The notes: generated by a model not told the origin, from the sequence alone. Shown: positions 1-6,278, counted from the stretch's first letter. The stretch is DNA of 11,401 nucleotides from Nitrospira sp. (GCA_005116795.1 SWDL01000431.1:1-11401); one strand, 5' to 3'. A program made the numbers and translations.

Positions 1-282
1 CAGCGCGGGGTTCCGGTCGAGATCATCAAGCTGTACGGCTCGATTGAGCTGGCTCCCATCGTGGGACTGGCGGATCGGATTGTGGATCTCGTGTCGAGCG
101 GCAAGACGCTGAAGGCGCATCATCTGGTGGAGGCCGAAGTCATTGCCCATTCCACGGCCCGGCTCATTGTGAATCGGGCCAGTTTGAAGTTGAATCATCA
201 GGTCATCACGCAACTCATTGCCCGATTAGACGCCGGCTGCCGACAGATGAATGGGCGGCCTCGATCCCGCAAGGCCAGGTAA
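1..282 (+). CDS. hisG: ATP phosphoribosyltransferase HisG, short form (3' end, partial)
   Basis: This is the C-terminal 93 residues of HisG; the 5' part lies outside the window. HisG condenses ATP with PRPP to start histidine synthesis in the cytoplasm. The family signature is clear: a Glu at visible residue 16, then GLAD (residues 22-25) followed by a D-x3-SSGKTL stretch and the LIVNRASLKLN helix. The protein ends soon after the catalytic core, with no room for the roughly 80-residue ACT-like regulatory domain of long-form HisG. It is therefore the short form, which in known systems needs HisZ, a HisRS-like regulatory partner not seen here. The TAA stop lies 27 bases before hisD, so the two are probably cotranscribed. 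The basic tail (RPRSRKAR) is unremarkable. Identity is secure; the start is not visible. Confidence 0.95.
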   Translation, partial: QRGVPVEIIKLYGSIELAPIVGLADRIVDLVSSGKTLKAHHLVEAEVIAHSTARLIVNRASLKLNHQVITQLIARLDAGCRQMNGRPRSRKAR

Positions 283-286
283 CGGG

Positions 287-310
287 GACAGGCGACGAGG
301 AGACAGGCGA
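287..310 (+). repeat. 9-bp direct repeat in the hisG-hisD gap
   Basis: GACAGGCGA occurs at 287-295 and again at 302-310. The second copy runs into the hisD start codon, and the GAGGAG ribosome-binding site (297-302) lies across the junction of the first spacer and second copy. It is probably a trace of a small local duplication. I see no function beyond carrying the ribosome-binding site. Confidence 0.5.
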
Positions 311-1593
311 TGAAGGTCATCTCAAGCACCGACCGGACGTTCAAGGCCATGGTCAAGCGGGCGACGTCGCGATCCAGCCCGCAGAGCGCCAAGGTCGACA
401 ACAGCGTGCGCACGATCCTAAAGGCCGTCCAGCGCGCGGGCGACTCCGCGGCGGCGCGGTACACGAAGAAGTTCGATCGCGTGTCGCTCAAGCCCGCGCA
501 GTTTCGCGTCGGCCCGGAGCAGGTGAAGGAAGCCTATTATAAGATCCGCAAAGACGAGGGCGATGCCTTGCGGTACGCCGCCCAGCGCATCACCTTGTTC
601 CATGAACGGCAGCGGACCCGGACCTGGATGTACCAGGATGACGGCGCCACGCTCGGCCAGATGATCCAGCCTCTGGACGCGGTCGGTCTCTATGTGCCCG
701 GAGGGAAAGCGGTCTATCCCTCGACGATCTTGATGACGGCCATTCCCGCAAGAGTGGCCGGGGTGCCGCGGGTGGTCATGTGCACCCCGCCGTCAAAGGA
801 GGGCATCAGCCCCTATGTGCTCGTGGCGGCCGACATCGCGGGCGTGAATGAGATCTACCAGATCGGCGGGGTGCAGGCGATCGGCGCCATGGCCTACGGC
901 ACGAAGACGCTGGCGCGGGTCGACAAGGTCGTGGGCCCCGGCAATGTGTACGTCGCGGCGGCGAAGCGCATGATCTTCGGCGACGTGGACATCGATATGG
1001 TCGCGGGGCCGAGCGAGTTGCTGGTGGTGGCCGACGAATCGTCGAATCCGTCTCATGTCGCCGCGGACCTGCTCTGTGAAGCGGAGCATGACGAGGAAGC
1101 CCAGGTCTTCCGGGTGACGCCCTCGGCCCGGCTCGCCCGGCAGGTGGTCGGCGAGATACAGAGCCGGCTCAAGAAACTGGGGCGCGCGAAAATTCTGGAG
1201 AAATCGCTGGCCCACCATGCGGTGGCCTTCGTCGTGGCCTCGCTGGACGAGGCGATCGATCTCGCCAACGAGATCGCCCCCGAGCATCTGACCCTTTCAG
1301 TGGATCGGCCTTTTGAGTACTTGGAGCGCATCCGTCACGCCGGGGCGTTGTTTCTCGGCCGGTACACGCCGCCGGCGGTGGCGGACTACGTCGCCGGTCC
1401 GAATCATGTCCTGCCGACGGGAGGGACGGCGCGATTCTTTTCGCCGCTGTCGCTGGATGACTATGTGAAGAAGAGCAACATCATTTCCTATAGCAAGGAA
1501 GAGCTGTCGAAGGTCCGGCAGTATGTGGCCAGGATGTCGCAGATGGAGGGCCTGGATGCCCATGGCCAATCAATGGAGAGCCGATACTCATGA
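310..1593 (+). CDS. hisD: Histidinol dehydrogenase HisD
   Basis: HisD is a zinc- and NAD-dependent cytoplasmic enzyme that oxidises L-histidinol to L-histidine in two steps, the last reactions of the pathway. The 427-residue length is usual for the family. Visible motifs are YVPGGKAVYPST (residues 128-139), VVGPGNVYV (207-215), GPSELLVVAD (233-242), the catalytic pair E325-H326 in APEHLTLS, D359 and H366 in ADYVAGPNHVLPTGG, and H418 near the C-terminus. H260, D359 and H418 match three of the four zinc ligands known from E. coli HisD. The fourth, normally Gln in a QAEH motif, is Glu257 here (CEAEH). The start at 310 has GAGGAG seven bases upstream. The stop overlaps hisB by four bases (ATGA), which implies translational coupling. 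A catalytically altered HisD paralogue is unlikely given the his-operon context. Confidence 0.97.
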   Translation: MKVISSTDRTFKAMVKRATSRSSPQSAKVDNSVRTILKAVQRAGDSAAARYTKKFDRVSLKPAQFRVGPEQVKEAYYKIRKDEGDALRYAAQRITLFHERQRTRTWMYQDDGATLGQMIQPLDAVGLYVPGGKAVYPSTILMTAIPARVAGVPRVVMCTPPSKEGISPYVLVAADIAGVNEIYQIGGVQAIGAMAYGTKTLARVDKVVGPGNVYVAAAKRMIFGDVDIDMVAGPSELLVVADESSNPSHVAADLLCEAEHDEEAQVFRVTPSARLARQVVGEIQSRLKKLGRAKILEKSLAHHAVAFVVASLDEAIDLANEIAPEHLTLSVDRPFEYLERIRHAGALFLGRYTPPAVADYVAGPNHVLPTGGTARFFSPLSLDDYVKKSNIISYSKEELSKVRQYVARMSQMEGLDAHGQSMESRYS

Positions 1594-2192
1594 AGCCCAC
1601 TGATTCGCCGCGCCGCGGCCTGATCGAACGGACGACGACGGAAACCTCCGTGAAGGTCGAGTGGGGGCTGGACGGGGTCGGGAATGGGAAGATCCACACC
1701 ACGATCCCCTTCCTGGACCACATGCTGACCTTGCTCGCCAAACACGGGTTCTTCGACTTGACCGTACAGGCCAACGGCGATACCGACATCGATGAGCACC
1801 ACACGATCGAGGACATCGGCATCGTGATGGGGGGGGCGCTCAAGCAGGCTCTAGGGGGAAAGGAGCGTATTCGCCGTTTCGGGTTCGCCTCCGTGCCGCT
1901 GGATGAAACGTTGGCGCAGGTGACGGTGGATCTGAGCGGGCGCCCCTACCTCGTCTACCGGGTGGAACTCCCGAGCCGCCGGATCAAGTCGTTCGACCTG
2001 GGATTGTTTGAAGACTTTTTCCAGGCCCTGGTCACCCATGCCGCGATGAATCTTCACGTCAATCTGCTCTATGGGCGGAACCCGCACCACATCATGGAGG
2101 CGATCTTCAAGGGGCTCGCGAAGGCCTTGGATCAGGCCACCGGGATTGACGAGCGGATCTCCGGTCTGTTGTCGACGAAGGGCGCGTTGTAG
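1590..2192 (+). CDS. hisB: Imidazoleglycerol-phosphate dehydratase HisB
   Basis: This single-domain enzyme removes water from imidazole glycerol phosphate to give imidazole acetol phosphate, using two manganese ions held by His and Glu residues. It has 200 residues, normal for the monofunctional form, and lacks the histidinol-phosphatase domain of enterobacterial HisB. The repeated metal-binding patterns are visible: FLDHML (41-46, H44), DEHHTIEDIG (68-77, H70, H71, E74), PLDE (103-106), THAAMNLHV (149-157) and NPHHIMEAIFKGLAKAL (164-180, H166, H167, E170). Its ATG overlaps the hisD stop, with GGAG at 1575-1578 upstream. An eight-base run of G at 1829-1836 lies inside the gene but keeps the frame. 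An 87-base gap with tandem repeats follows before hisH. Confidence 0.97.
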   Translation: MKPTDSPRRGLIERTTTETSVKVEWGLDGVGNGKIHTTIPFLDHMLTLLAKHGFFDLTVQANGDTDIDEHHTIEDIGIVMGGALKQALGGKERIRRFGFASVPLDETLAQVTVDLSGRPYLVYRVELPSRRIKSFDLGLFEDFFQALVTHAAMNLHVNLLYGRNPHHIMEAIFKGLAKALDQATGIDERISGLLSTKGAL

Positions 2193-2220
2193 GCCTGAGC
2201 CGTGAGGGGGGGTGGAACTC

Positions 2221-2283
2221 GTGTGGTCTCGGTCTGAATTGCGCGTCACGCGTCACGCGTCACGTTTCACGGGTCTTGTATGA
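2221..2283 (+). CDS. Possible small coupling ORF upstream of hisH (20 codons)
   Basis: A GTG-initiated frame of 20 codons, or 23 if it starts at the in-frame GTG at 2212, ends in a TGA that overlaps the hisH ATG by four bases (ATGA, 2280-2283). That is the same geometry as the hisD-hisB and hisIE-HIT junctions. A purine-rich GAGGGGG stretch at 2204-2210 could serve as its ribosome-binding site, whereas hisH has no clear one of its own. The frame runs through the heptamer repeat and encodes a basic peptide beginning VWSRSELRV. I do not recognise the peptide. It could be a translational coupling device for hisH or a chance frame. No homology claim is made. Confidence 0.25.
   Translation: MWSRSELRVTRHASRFTGLV
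2243..2270 (+). repeat. Heptamer tandem repeat before hisH
   Basis: Three exact copies of GCGTCAC (2243-2249, 2250-2256, 2257-2263) are followed by one degenerate copy, GTTTCAC (2264-2270). The array ends nine bases before the hisH start and takes the place where a ribosome-binding site would normally be. Because the unit is seven bases, copy-number changes would shift any frame translated through it. I recall similar short GC-rich intergenic repeats in Nitrospira-type genomes, but I cannot verify that here. Confidence 0.85.
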
Positions 2284-2918
2284 TCGCCATCATCGACTAC
2301 GGGATGGGGAACTTACGCAGCGTGCAGAAGGCCTTTGAGACCGTCGGCCACCCTGCCGTCGTGACCCGCGATCCCCGGACGGTGAGGGAGGCGGCACGAG
2401 TCGTGTTGCCCGGCGTCGGGGCCTTTGCCGATTGCATGGCGAACCTCAATCAATACGACCTGGTCGAGCCGATTCGACAGGCCATCTCAAGCGGAAAGCC
2501 CTTTCTGGGGATCTGTCTGGGCCTGCAGCTGCTGTTCACGGAGAGCGAAGAATTCGGGACCCACAAGGGCCTCGATGTGATTCACGGCCGTGTCGTCCGC
2601 TTTCCAGTCGGGCGCCCGACCGGCTCACCGAGCGGAGCCGCGACCAGTCTCAAGGTGCCGCACATGGGCTGGAATGCCATTACGCTGACCCAGCGCTCCC
2701 CGCTCCTGACGGGTCTCAACGACGGAACACGCCTCTACTTTGTTCATTCGTACTACGTCGTGCCTGACGATCCGTCGGTCGTCTGTACGCAGACCTCCTA
2801 CGGAGTGACCTTTGCCTCGAGCATCAGCCGAGACAATATTTTTGCCTGTCAATTTCATCCGGAGAAGAGCCAGCGCGCGGGTCTGCAGATCATTCGCAAC
2901 TTCGCCGTCTGGTCCTGA
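2280..2918 (+). CDS. hisH: Imidazole glycerol phosphate synthase glutaminase subunit HisH
   Basis: HisH hydrolyses glutamine and channels ammonia to HisF, forming imidazole glycerol phosphate and AICAR. It is a class I glutamine amidotransferase of 212 residues. The N-terminus IAIIDYGMGNLRSV is typical. LPGVGAF (43-49) and the nucleophile C79 in GICLGLQLL are present, as are PHMGWN (127-132), YFVHSYY (153-159) and the triad partners H193 and E195 in CQFHPEKSQ. A Gly/Ser/Pro-rich stretch of about a dozen residues (about 111-123) sits just before LKVPHMGWN and makes the protein slightly longer than compact HisH forms. The start at 2280 gives the canonical N-terminus but has no convincing ribosome-binding site, so coupling to the small upstream frame is possible. 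The stop is seven bases before the next gene. Confidence 0.97.
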   Translation: MIAIIDYGMGNLRSVQKAFETVGHPAVVTRDPRTVREAARVVLPGVGAFADCMANLNQYDLVEPIRQAISSGKPFLGICLGLQLLFTESEEFGTHKGLDVIHGRVVRFPVGRPTGSPSGAATSLKVPHMGWNAITLTQRSPLLTGLNDGTRLYFVHSYYVVPDDPSVVCTQTSYGVTFASSISRDNIFACQFHPEKSQRAGLQIIRNFAVWS

Positions 2919-2925
2919 GGGGCCT

Positions 2926-3660
2926 GTGATCAACTCAAGCGCATTCACATGGGGACTCTGTGTCGCGGTGGCCGTGGCGTGCGGGTGCGCGCCCGCCAAG
3001 GTCACGTATCAGGCCTCGTCCGAGCTGGAGCGGTATCGGCTGGCGACGATCGCCGTGCTGCCGTTCGAGGCGCTCAAGACGCCGCAGTATCTGTCGACTG
3101 CGCAGACCGAAGTGCCGGTGCCCGCAGGGGCGAGGCGATCGGATATTGTGTTCAGCATTCCGCCGTCCGGGCAACCCTGCGGGAAAGAAGAGACTGTCTC
3201 GGTGCCGCTCCAGGCGGCTGAAAAAGTCACCGGTCTGGTGCTCGCCAAGGGGCAGGATCGCGAAGGGGTGCGATGGTTCAGGCCTGAAGAGACGGCTGCG
3301 ATCATCCGTTCCCTAGGGACACCGGAACGCGGGGTCACCACGGAAAAGCAGGCCTGGCAGGTTGCGGCGCGACTCGGGGCGGACGCCGCGTTGATCGGCC
3401 GGGTACGGGTCTATCAGGAGCGGGGTGGGAGCAAGTACGGAGGCAGTCCGGCGGAAGTCGGCTTCGAAGTGCGTCTCATCGGCCCGGATGGCGTCACGCT
3501 CTGGAGCGGAAACTACTACGAGCGGCAGCGGCCGTTTGTGGAGGACGCCTGGGGGTCTGTGCGGCGGGGTTTTGTCTTTGTCACCGCCGATGAGCTGGCG
3601 GACTATGGCGCCGAGCAGATCGCCAAACAACTTCCGGTCGGGACCCCGGGCGCTCGATAA
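2926..3660 (+). CDS. Putative lipoprotein with CsgG/PelC-like core, embedded in the his operon
   Basis: I chose the GTG at 2926, giving 244 residues. It follows the hisH stop by seven bases with GAGGGG just upstream, while longer in-frame starts would read through hisH. The N-terminus has a short hydrophobic stretch (about residues 7-20) with cysteines at 19 and 21. C21, in ACGCAP, looks like a lipobox cysteine, though the region before the hydrophobic stretch has no basic residues. The body contains IAVLPFEAL (42-50), then RLGADAALIGRVRVYQER (149-166), then an alternating-strand segment ending LWSGNYYERQRPF (192-204). This arrangement recalls the alpha/beta domain of CsgG, PelC and related cell-envelope lipoproteins. 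That resemblance is by eye and moderate. No histidine-pathway motif is visible. It may be a passenger gene using the operon's transcription. A role in envelope assembly is inference only. Confidence 0.75.
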   Translation: MINSSAFTWGLCVAVAVACGCAPAKVTYQASSELERYRLATIAVLPFEALKTPQYLSTAQTEVPVPAGARRSDIVFSIPPSGQPCGKEETVSVPLQAAEKVTGLVLAKGQDREGVRWFRPEETAAIIRSLGTPERGVTTEKQAWQVAARLGADAALIGRVRVYQERGGSKYGGSPAEVGFEVRLIGPDGVTLWSGNYYERQRPFVEDAWGSVRRGFVFVTADELADYGAEQIAKQLPVGTPGAR

Positions 3661-3677
3661 GCCATCTGGAACCATCT

Positions 3678-4400
3678 GTGCTGGTTATCCCTGCGATTGA
3701 TCTCAAAGACGGGCGCTGCGTCCGTCTCCGGCAAGGGGACTTGCAGCGCGAGACCGTGTATTCGGATGATCCGCCGGCCATGGCCGGACGATGGGAAGCG
3801 CAGGGCGCCCGGTGGCTGCACCTGGTCGATCTCAACGGGGCCGTCGACGGCAATCCGAAGAATCAATCGGCTATCGAGGCCATTGTCCGGGCGGTGTCCG
3901 TGCCGGTGCAGGTCGGCGGCGGGATCCGGACGGTCGAAACGATCAGCCGGTACCTCTCGATCGGCGTGGCGCGAGTCGTGCTCGGGACGGCAGTGCTGGA
4001 GCAGCGGACGCTGTTGGATGAGGCCTGCACCCGGTTCCCGGATCGCATCTTGGTCGGGATCGACGCGCGGAACGGACAGGTCGCGGTGCGTGGCTGGACC
4101 AGCCTCTCAGCGACGACCACGCATGACTTGCTGGCGCAATTGAAAGGCTATGCCCTGGCCGGTATCATCTATACAGATATTTCTCGGGATGGCATGCTGG
4201 AGGGGCCGAACCTGGAGGGATTAAAAGATATTGCGTCCCGCTCGCCCGTGCCGGTGATCGCATCAGGTGGGGTCAGTTGCGTGGAGGATGTGCAGGCGAT
4301 CAAAGCGATCGGCCCGTCGGTCAGGGGGGTGATCGTCGGGAAAGCCCTCTACGACGGGAAACTGGATCTGCGCGCCGCGCTGGCCGCCGCGATGATGTAA
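3678..4400 (+). CDS. hisA: ProFAR isomerase HisA
   Basis: HisA is the (beta/alpha)8-barrel isomerase that opens the ribose of ProFAR to give PRFAR, the substrate of HisF/HisH. The 240-residue length is typical. The catalytic aspartates are D8 (IPAIDLKDG) and D129 (GIDARNG). The phosphate-binding loops are VGGGIRT (79-85) and ASGGV (195-199) with GVIVGKALYDG (217-227). YTDISRDGMLEGPN (165-178) is the family barrel segment. This last segment and the tryptophan-bearing loop RGWT (138-141) favour HisA over HisF. The start is GTG at 3678, giving VLVIPAIDL; only a weak CTGGA site lies upstream. A 17-base gap separates it from the lipoprotein-like gene. A 73-base gap follows before hisF. Confidence 0.97.
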   Translation: MLVIPAIDLKDGRCVRLRQGDLQRETVYSDDPPAMAGRWEAQGARWLHLVDLNGAVDGNPKNQSAIEAIVRAVSVPVQVGGGIRTVETISRYLSIGVARVVLGTAVLEQRTLLDEACTRFPDRILVGIDARNGQVAVRGWTSLSATTTHDLLAQLKGYALAGIIYTDISRDGMLEGPNLEGLKDIASRSPVPVIASGGVSCVEDVQAIKAIGPSVRGVIVGKALYDGKLDLRAALAAAMM

Positions 4401-4430
4401 GGAAGGTCAGGGCTAAGGCTGGAGGCAAGA

Positions 4431-4505
4431 GTGGCGCGGACTCAACCTGAACCTCAACCTAAGCCGGCGTCGCATGTTGACCAAGCGCATCATCCCCTGT
4501 CTTGA
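4431..4505 (+). CDS. Possible small upstream ORF overlapping the hisF start (24 codons)
   Basis: A GTG at 4431 has a strong GGAGG site at 4421-4425, five bases upstream. The frame runs 24 codons to a TGA at 4503-4505, passing out of frame through the hisF ATG at 4474. The predicted peptide begins VARTQPEPQPKPASHV and contains three histidines (residues 15, 20 and 21). hisF itself has no evident ribosome-binding site. The frame could feed ribosomes to hisF or could regulate it. The three histidines are far fewer than in classic his leader peptides, so a true attenuator is doubtful. It may be chance. Confidence 0.25.
   Translation: MARTQPEPQPKPASHVDQAHHPLS
4443..4460 (+). repeat. Hexamer tandem repeat before hisF
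   Basis: Three consecutive hexamers, CAACCT, GAACCT and CAACCT, lie in the hisA-hisF gap and end 13 bases before the hisF start. Read in the small upstream frame they give alternating Gln/Glu-Pro codons. The array is analogous in position to the heptamer array before hisH but has a different unit. Confidence 0.7.
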
Positions 4506-5256
4506 CGTCAAAGACGGGCGTGTCGTCAAAGGCGTGTCCTTCGTCGATCTCCGTGATGCGGGCGATCCGGTCGAAGTCGCGCGGCGGTACGACGAAGAAG
4601 GGGCCGATGAGATCTGCTTCTTGGATATCACGGCGTCTCATGAGAATCGAAAGACGATCCTTGACGTGGTGGCCCGCACGGCCGAGCAGGTCTTCATGCC
4701 TTTGACGGTAGGCGGGGGCGTCCGAACGGTCGATGACATCCGGCAGCTCCTGAACGCCGGTTCCGACAAGGTGAGCATCAATACCGCAGCCGTGGAACGG
4801 CCCGAATTCGTCAAAGAGGCCTCGGCCCGGTTCGGGAGCCAGTGTATCGTCGTGGCGATCGACGCGAAGAGGCGGGCGCCCGGCGGCGGAGCAGGCTGGG
4901 AGGTCTATACGCATGGAGGCCGCCGTCCGACCGGCTTGGATGCTGTGGCCTGGGCTCGACAGATGGAGCGCTACGGCGCCGGAGAACTCTTGCTCACCAG
5001 CATGGATCAGGACGGCACGAAAGACGGCTATGATCTGGGTCTCACGGCGGCCATCAGCACGTCGGCCTCGATTCCCGTCATTGCGTCCGGGGGCGCGGGG
5101 ACGCTGGAGCATCTGTACGACGGGTTTGTGTCGGGACGGGCCGATGCCGTGCTGGCCGCATCGATTTTTCACTATCGGACGTTGACCATCGCCCAAGCCA
5201 AGCGCTACCTGCATGAGCGGGGCATTCCGGTCAGGCTCGCGACCGCTGACGCGTAA
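4474..5256 (+). CDS. hisF: Imidazole glycerol phosphate synthase cyclase subunit HisF
   Basis: HisF is the (beta/alpha)8-barrel cyclase that joins ammonia from HisH to PRFAR, producing imidazole glycerol phosphate and AICAR. It has 260 residues. The N-terminus MLTKRIIPCLDVKDGRVVKG is canonical and fixes the start. D11 and D130 (VVAIDAKR) are the catalytic aspartates. Phosphate loops are TVGGGVRT (78-85) and ASGGAGT, and LLTSMDQDGTKDGYD carries the conserved barrel loop. The YTHGGRRPTG loop is also family-typical. The gene lacks a good ribosome-binding site directly upstream. hisIE begins three bases after the TAA stop, implying tight coupling. Its partner hisH lies two genes upstream, not adjacent. 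Confidence 0.98.
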   Translation: MLTKRIIPCLDVKDGRVVKGVSFVDLRDAGDPVEVARRYDEEGADEICFLDITASHENRKTILDVVARTAEQVFMPLTVGGGVRTVDDIRQLLNAGSDKVSINTAAVERPEFVKEASARFGSQCIVVAIDAKRRAPGGGAGWEVYTHGGRRPTGLDAVAWARQMERYGAGELLLTSMDQDGTKDGYDLGLTAAISTSASIPVIASGGAGTLEHLYDGFVSGRADAVLAASIFHYRTLTIAQAKRYLHERGIPVRLATADA

Positions 5257-5259
5257 CCG

Positions 5260-5934
5260 ATGGATCTGAACCGCTTACATTTCGACGAGCGTGGGTTGCT
5301 GCCCGCTGTGGTGCAAGACTGGCGCGACGGCACCGTGTTGATGGTCGGCTATATGACTCGCGAGGCCGTAGAGCAGACGCTTGTGACGCAGTCCGTCCAC
5401 TTCTGGAGCCGATCGCGGAACCGGCTGTGGGAGAAGGGCGAGACCTCCGGCCACCGGCTGTTGCTCAAAGATATGTTTGCCGACTGTGATCGCGATACCC
5501 TGCTCGTGAAGGCGGAGCCGATCGGTCCGACCTGTCATACGGGAGAGCGGGCCTGCTTCTTCACCCGGCTTGACGGAGAAGCCGGGGACGGCACGAAGAC
5601 TGAGGCCGCTTGGGGGGGGATCGTGCGGCGGGTGTATGAGACGATCCAGGAACGGAAACGATCTCCGCAGTCGGGCTCCTACGTGTCGCGCCTGTTCGCC
5701 GGGGGGGCCGACCGGATGCTCAAGAAAGTTGCGGAAGAGGCGGGGGAGGTTCTGCTGGCGTCCAAGAACGGCAAGCGGGAAGAGATCATCTCTGAGACGG
5801 CCGATCTGTTATTCCATACGCTCGTGGTCTTGGGCTACCATGATGTGACCCCCGAAGAGGTGTACCAGGAGTTAGCGAGTCGCTATGGACAGTCCGGCCT
5901 GCGCAAGGACAAGGGGCAGGAAGGAGGCGGATGA
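5260..5934 (+). CDS. hisI: Bifunctional phosphoribosyl-AMP cyclohydrolase / phosphoribosyl-ATP pyrophosphatase HisIE
   Basis: This fused cytoplasmic enzyme carries out steps two and three of the pathway: the HisE half releases pyrophosphate from PR-ATP and the HisI half opens the adenine ring of PR-AMP. Of 224 residues, about 1-108 are HisI. SRSRNRLWEKGETSGH (50-65) is its hallmark, with the metal site D75-C76-D77-x-D79 and cysteines C92 and C99 in GPTCHTGERACF. Residues from about 118 form the all-helical HisE domain, with KKVAEEAGEVLLASKN (155-170) and ETADLLFHTLVVL (179-191) supplying the acidic metal-binding residues. The C-terminal tail is Gly/Lys-rich. Two seven-base G runs lie in the gene without breaking the frame. 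It overlaps the HIT gene by four bases (ATGA). Confidence 0.97.
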   Translation: MDLNRLHFDERGLLPAVVQDWRDGTVLMVGYMTREAVEQTLVTQSVHFWSRSRNRLWEKGETSGHRLLLKDMFADCDRDTLLVKAEPIGPTCHTGERACFFTRLDGEAGDGTKTEAAWGGIVRRVYETIQERKRSPQSGSYVSRLFAGGADRMLKKVAEEAGEVLLASKNGKREEIISETADLLFHTLVVLGYHDVTPEEVYQELASRYGQSGLRKDKGQEGGG

Positions 5935-6278
5935 CGACCGGGTGTCTATTTTGCCGGATCGTGAGCCGGGATATCCCGGCGGCGGTGGTATATGAGGACG
6001 AGCAAATCCTCGCCTTCGATGACATCAATCCCCAGGCGCCCGTCCATACGCTGGTGATTCCCAAGCTCCATCTGTCGTCCATCGCCGAGACCACGCCGGA
6101 GGATGCGCCGCTGCTCGGGCAACTGATCCGTGTCGGAAGCCAGATTGCCCGCGACAAGGGCGTGGCTGAAACCGGGTATCGGCTGGTGGCCAACACCGGA
6201 CGCCACGGCGGGCAGAGCGTCTTGCATCTTCATCTGCACCTCCTCGGCGGCCGGCCGATGCAGTGGCCGCCGGGGTGA
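5931..6278 (+). CDS. HIT-family nucleotide hydrolase (HinT-like)
   Basis: The 115-residue protein is a histidine-triad hydrolase of the HINT/PKCI type, which cleaves nucleoside phosphoramidates or acyl-nucleotides in the cytoplasm. The triad is H99-x-H101-x-H103 in LHLHLHLLGGRPMQWPPG, a strongly HINT-like ending. CLFCRI (5-10) with C5 and C8 is the usual N-terminal pair, and IPKLHLSSI (43-51) and GYRLVANTG (82-90) are family segments. Its ATG overlaps the hisIE stop, and a perfect AAGGAGG lies at 5921-5927, only three bases before the start. It appears to be the last gene of the his transcript, since a candidate promoter for dnaG begins 11 bases after its stop. The natural substrate cannot be told from sequence. 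Confidence 0.95.
   Translation: MTTGCLFCRIVSRDIPAAVVYEDEQILAFDDINPQAPVHTLVIPKLHLSSIAETTPEDAPLLGQLIRVGSQIARDKGVAETGYRLVANTGRHGGQSVLHLHLHLLGGRPMQWPPG

Noticed and set aside
2812..2925. Longer N-terminus for the lipoprotein-like gene, starting inside hisH
   Set aside because: It would overlap the conserved HisH C-terminus by over 100 bases and bury the hydrophobic signal-like segment; GTG at 2926 has a ribosome-binding site.
4431..4505. A classic histidine attenuator leader before hisF
   Set aside because: Only three His codons, not a run, and no terminator/antiterminator hairpin pair is visible; it is kept only as a possible coupling ORF.
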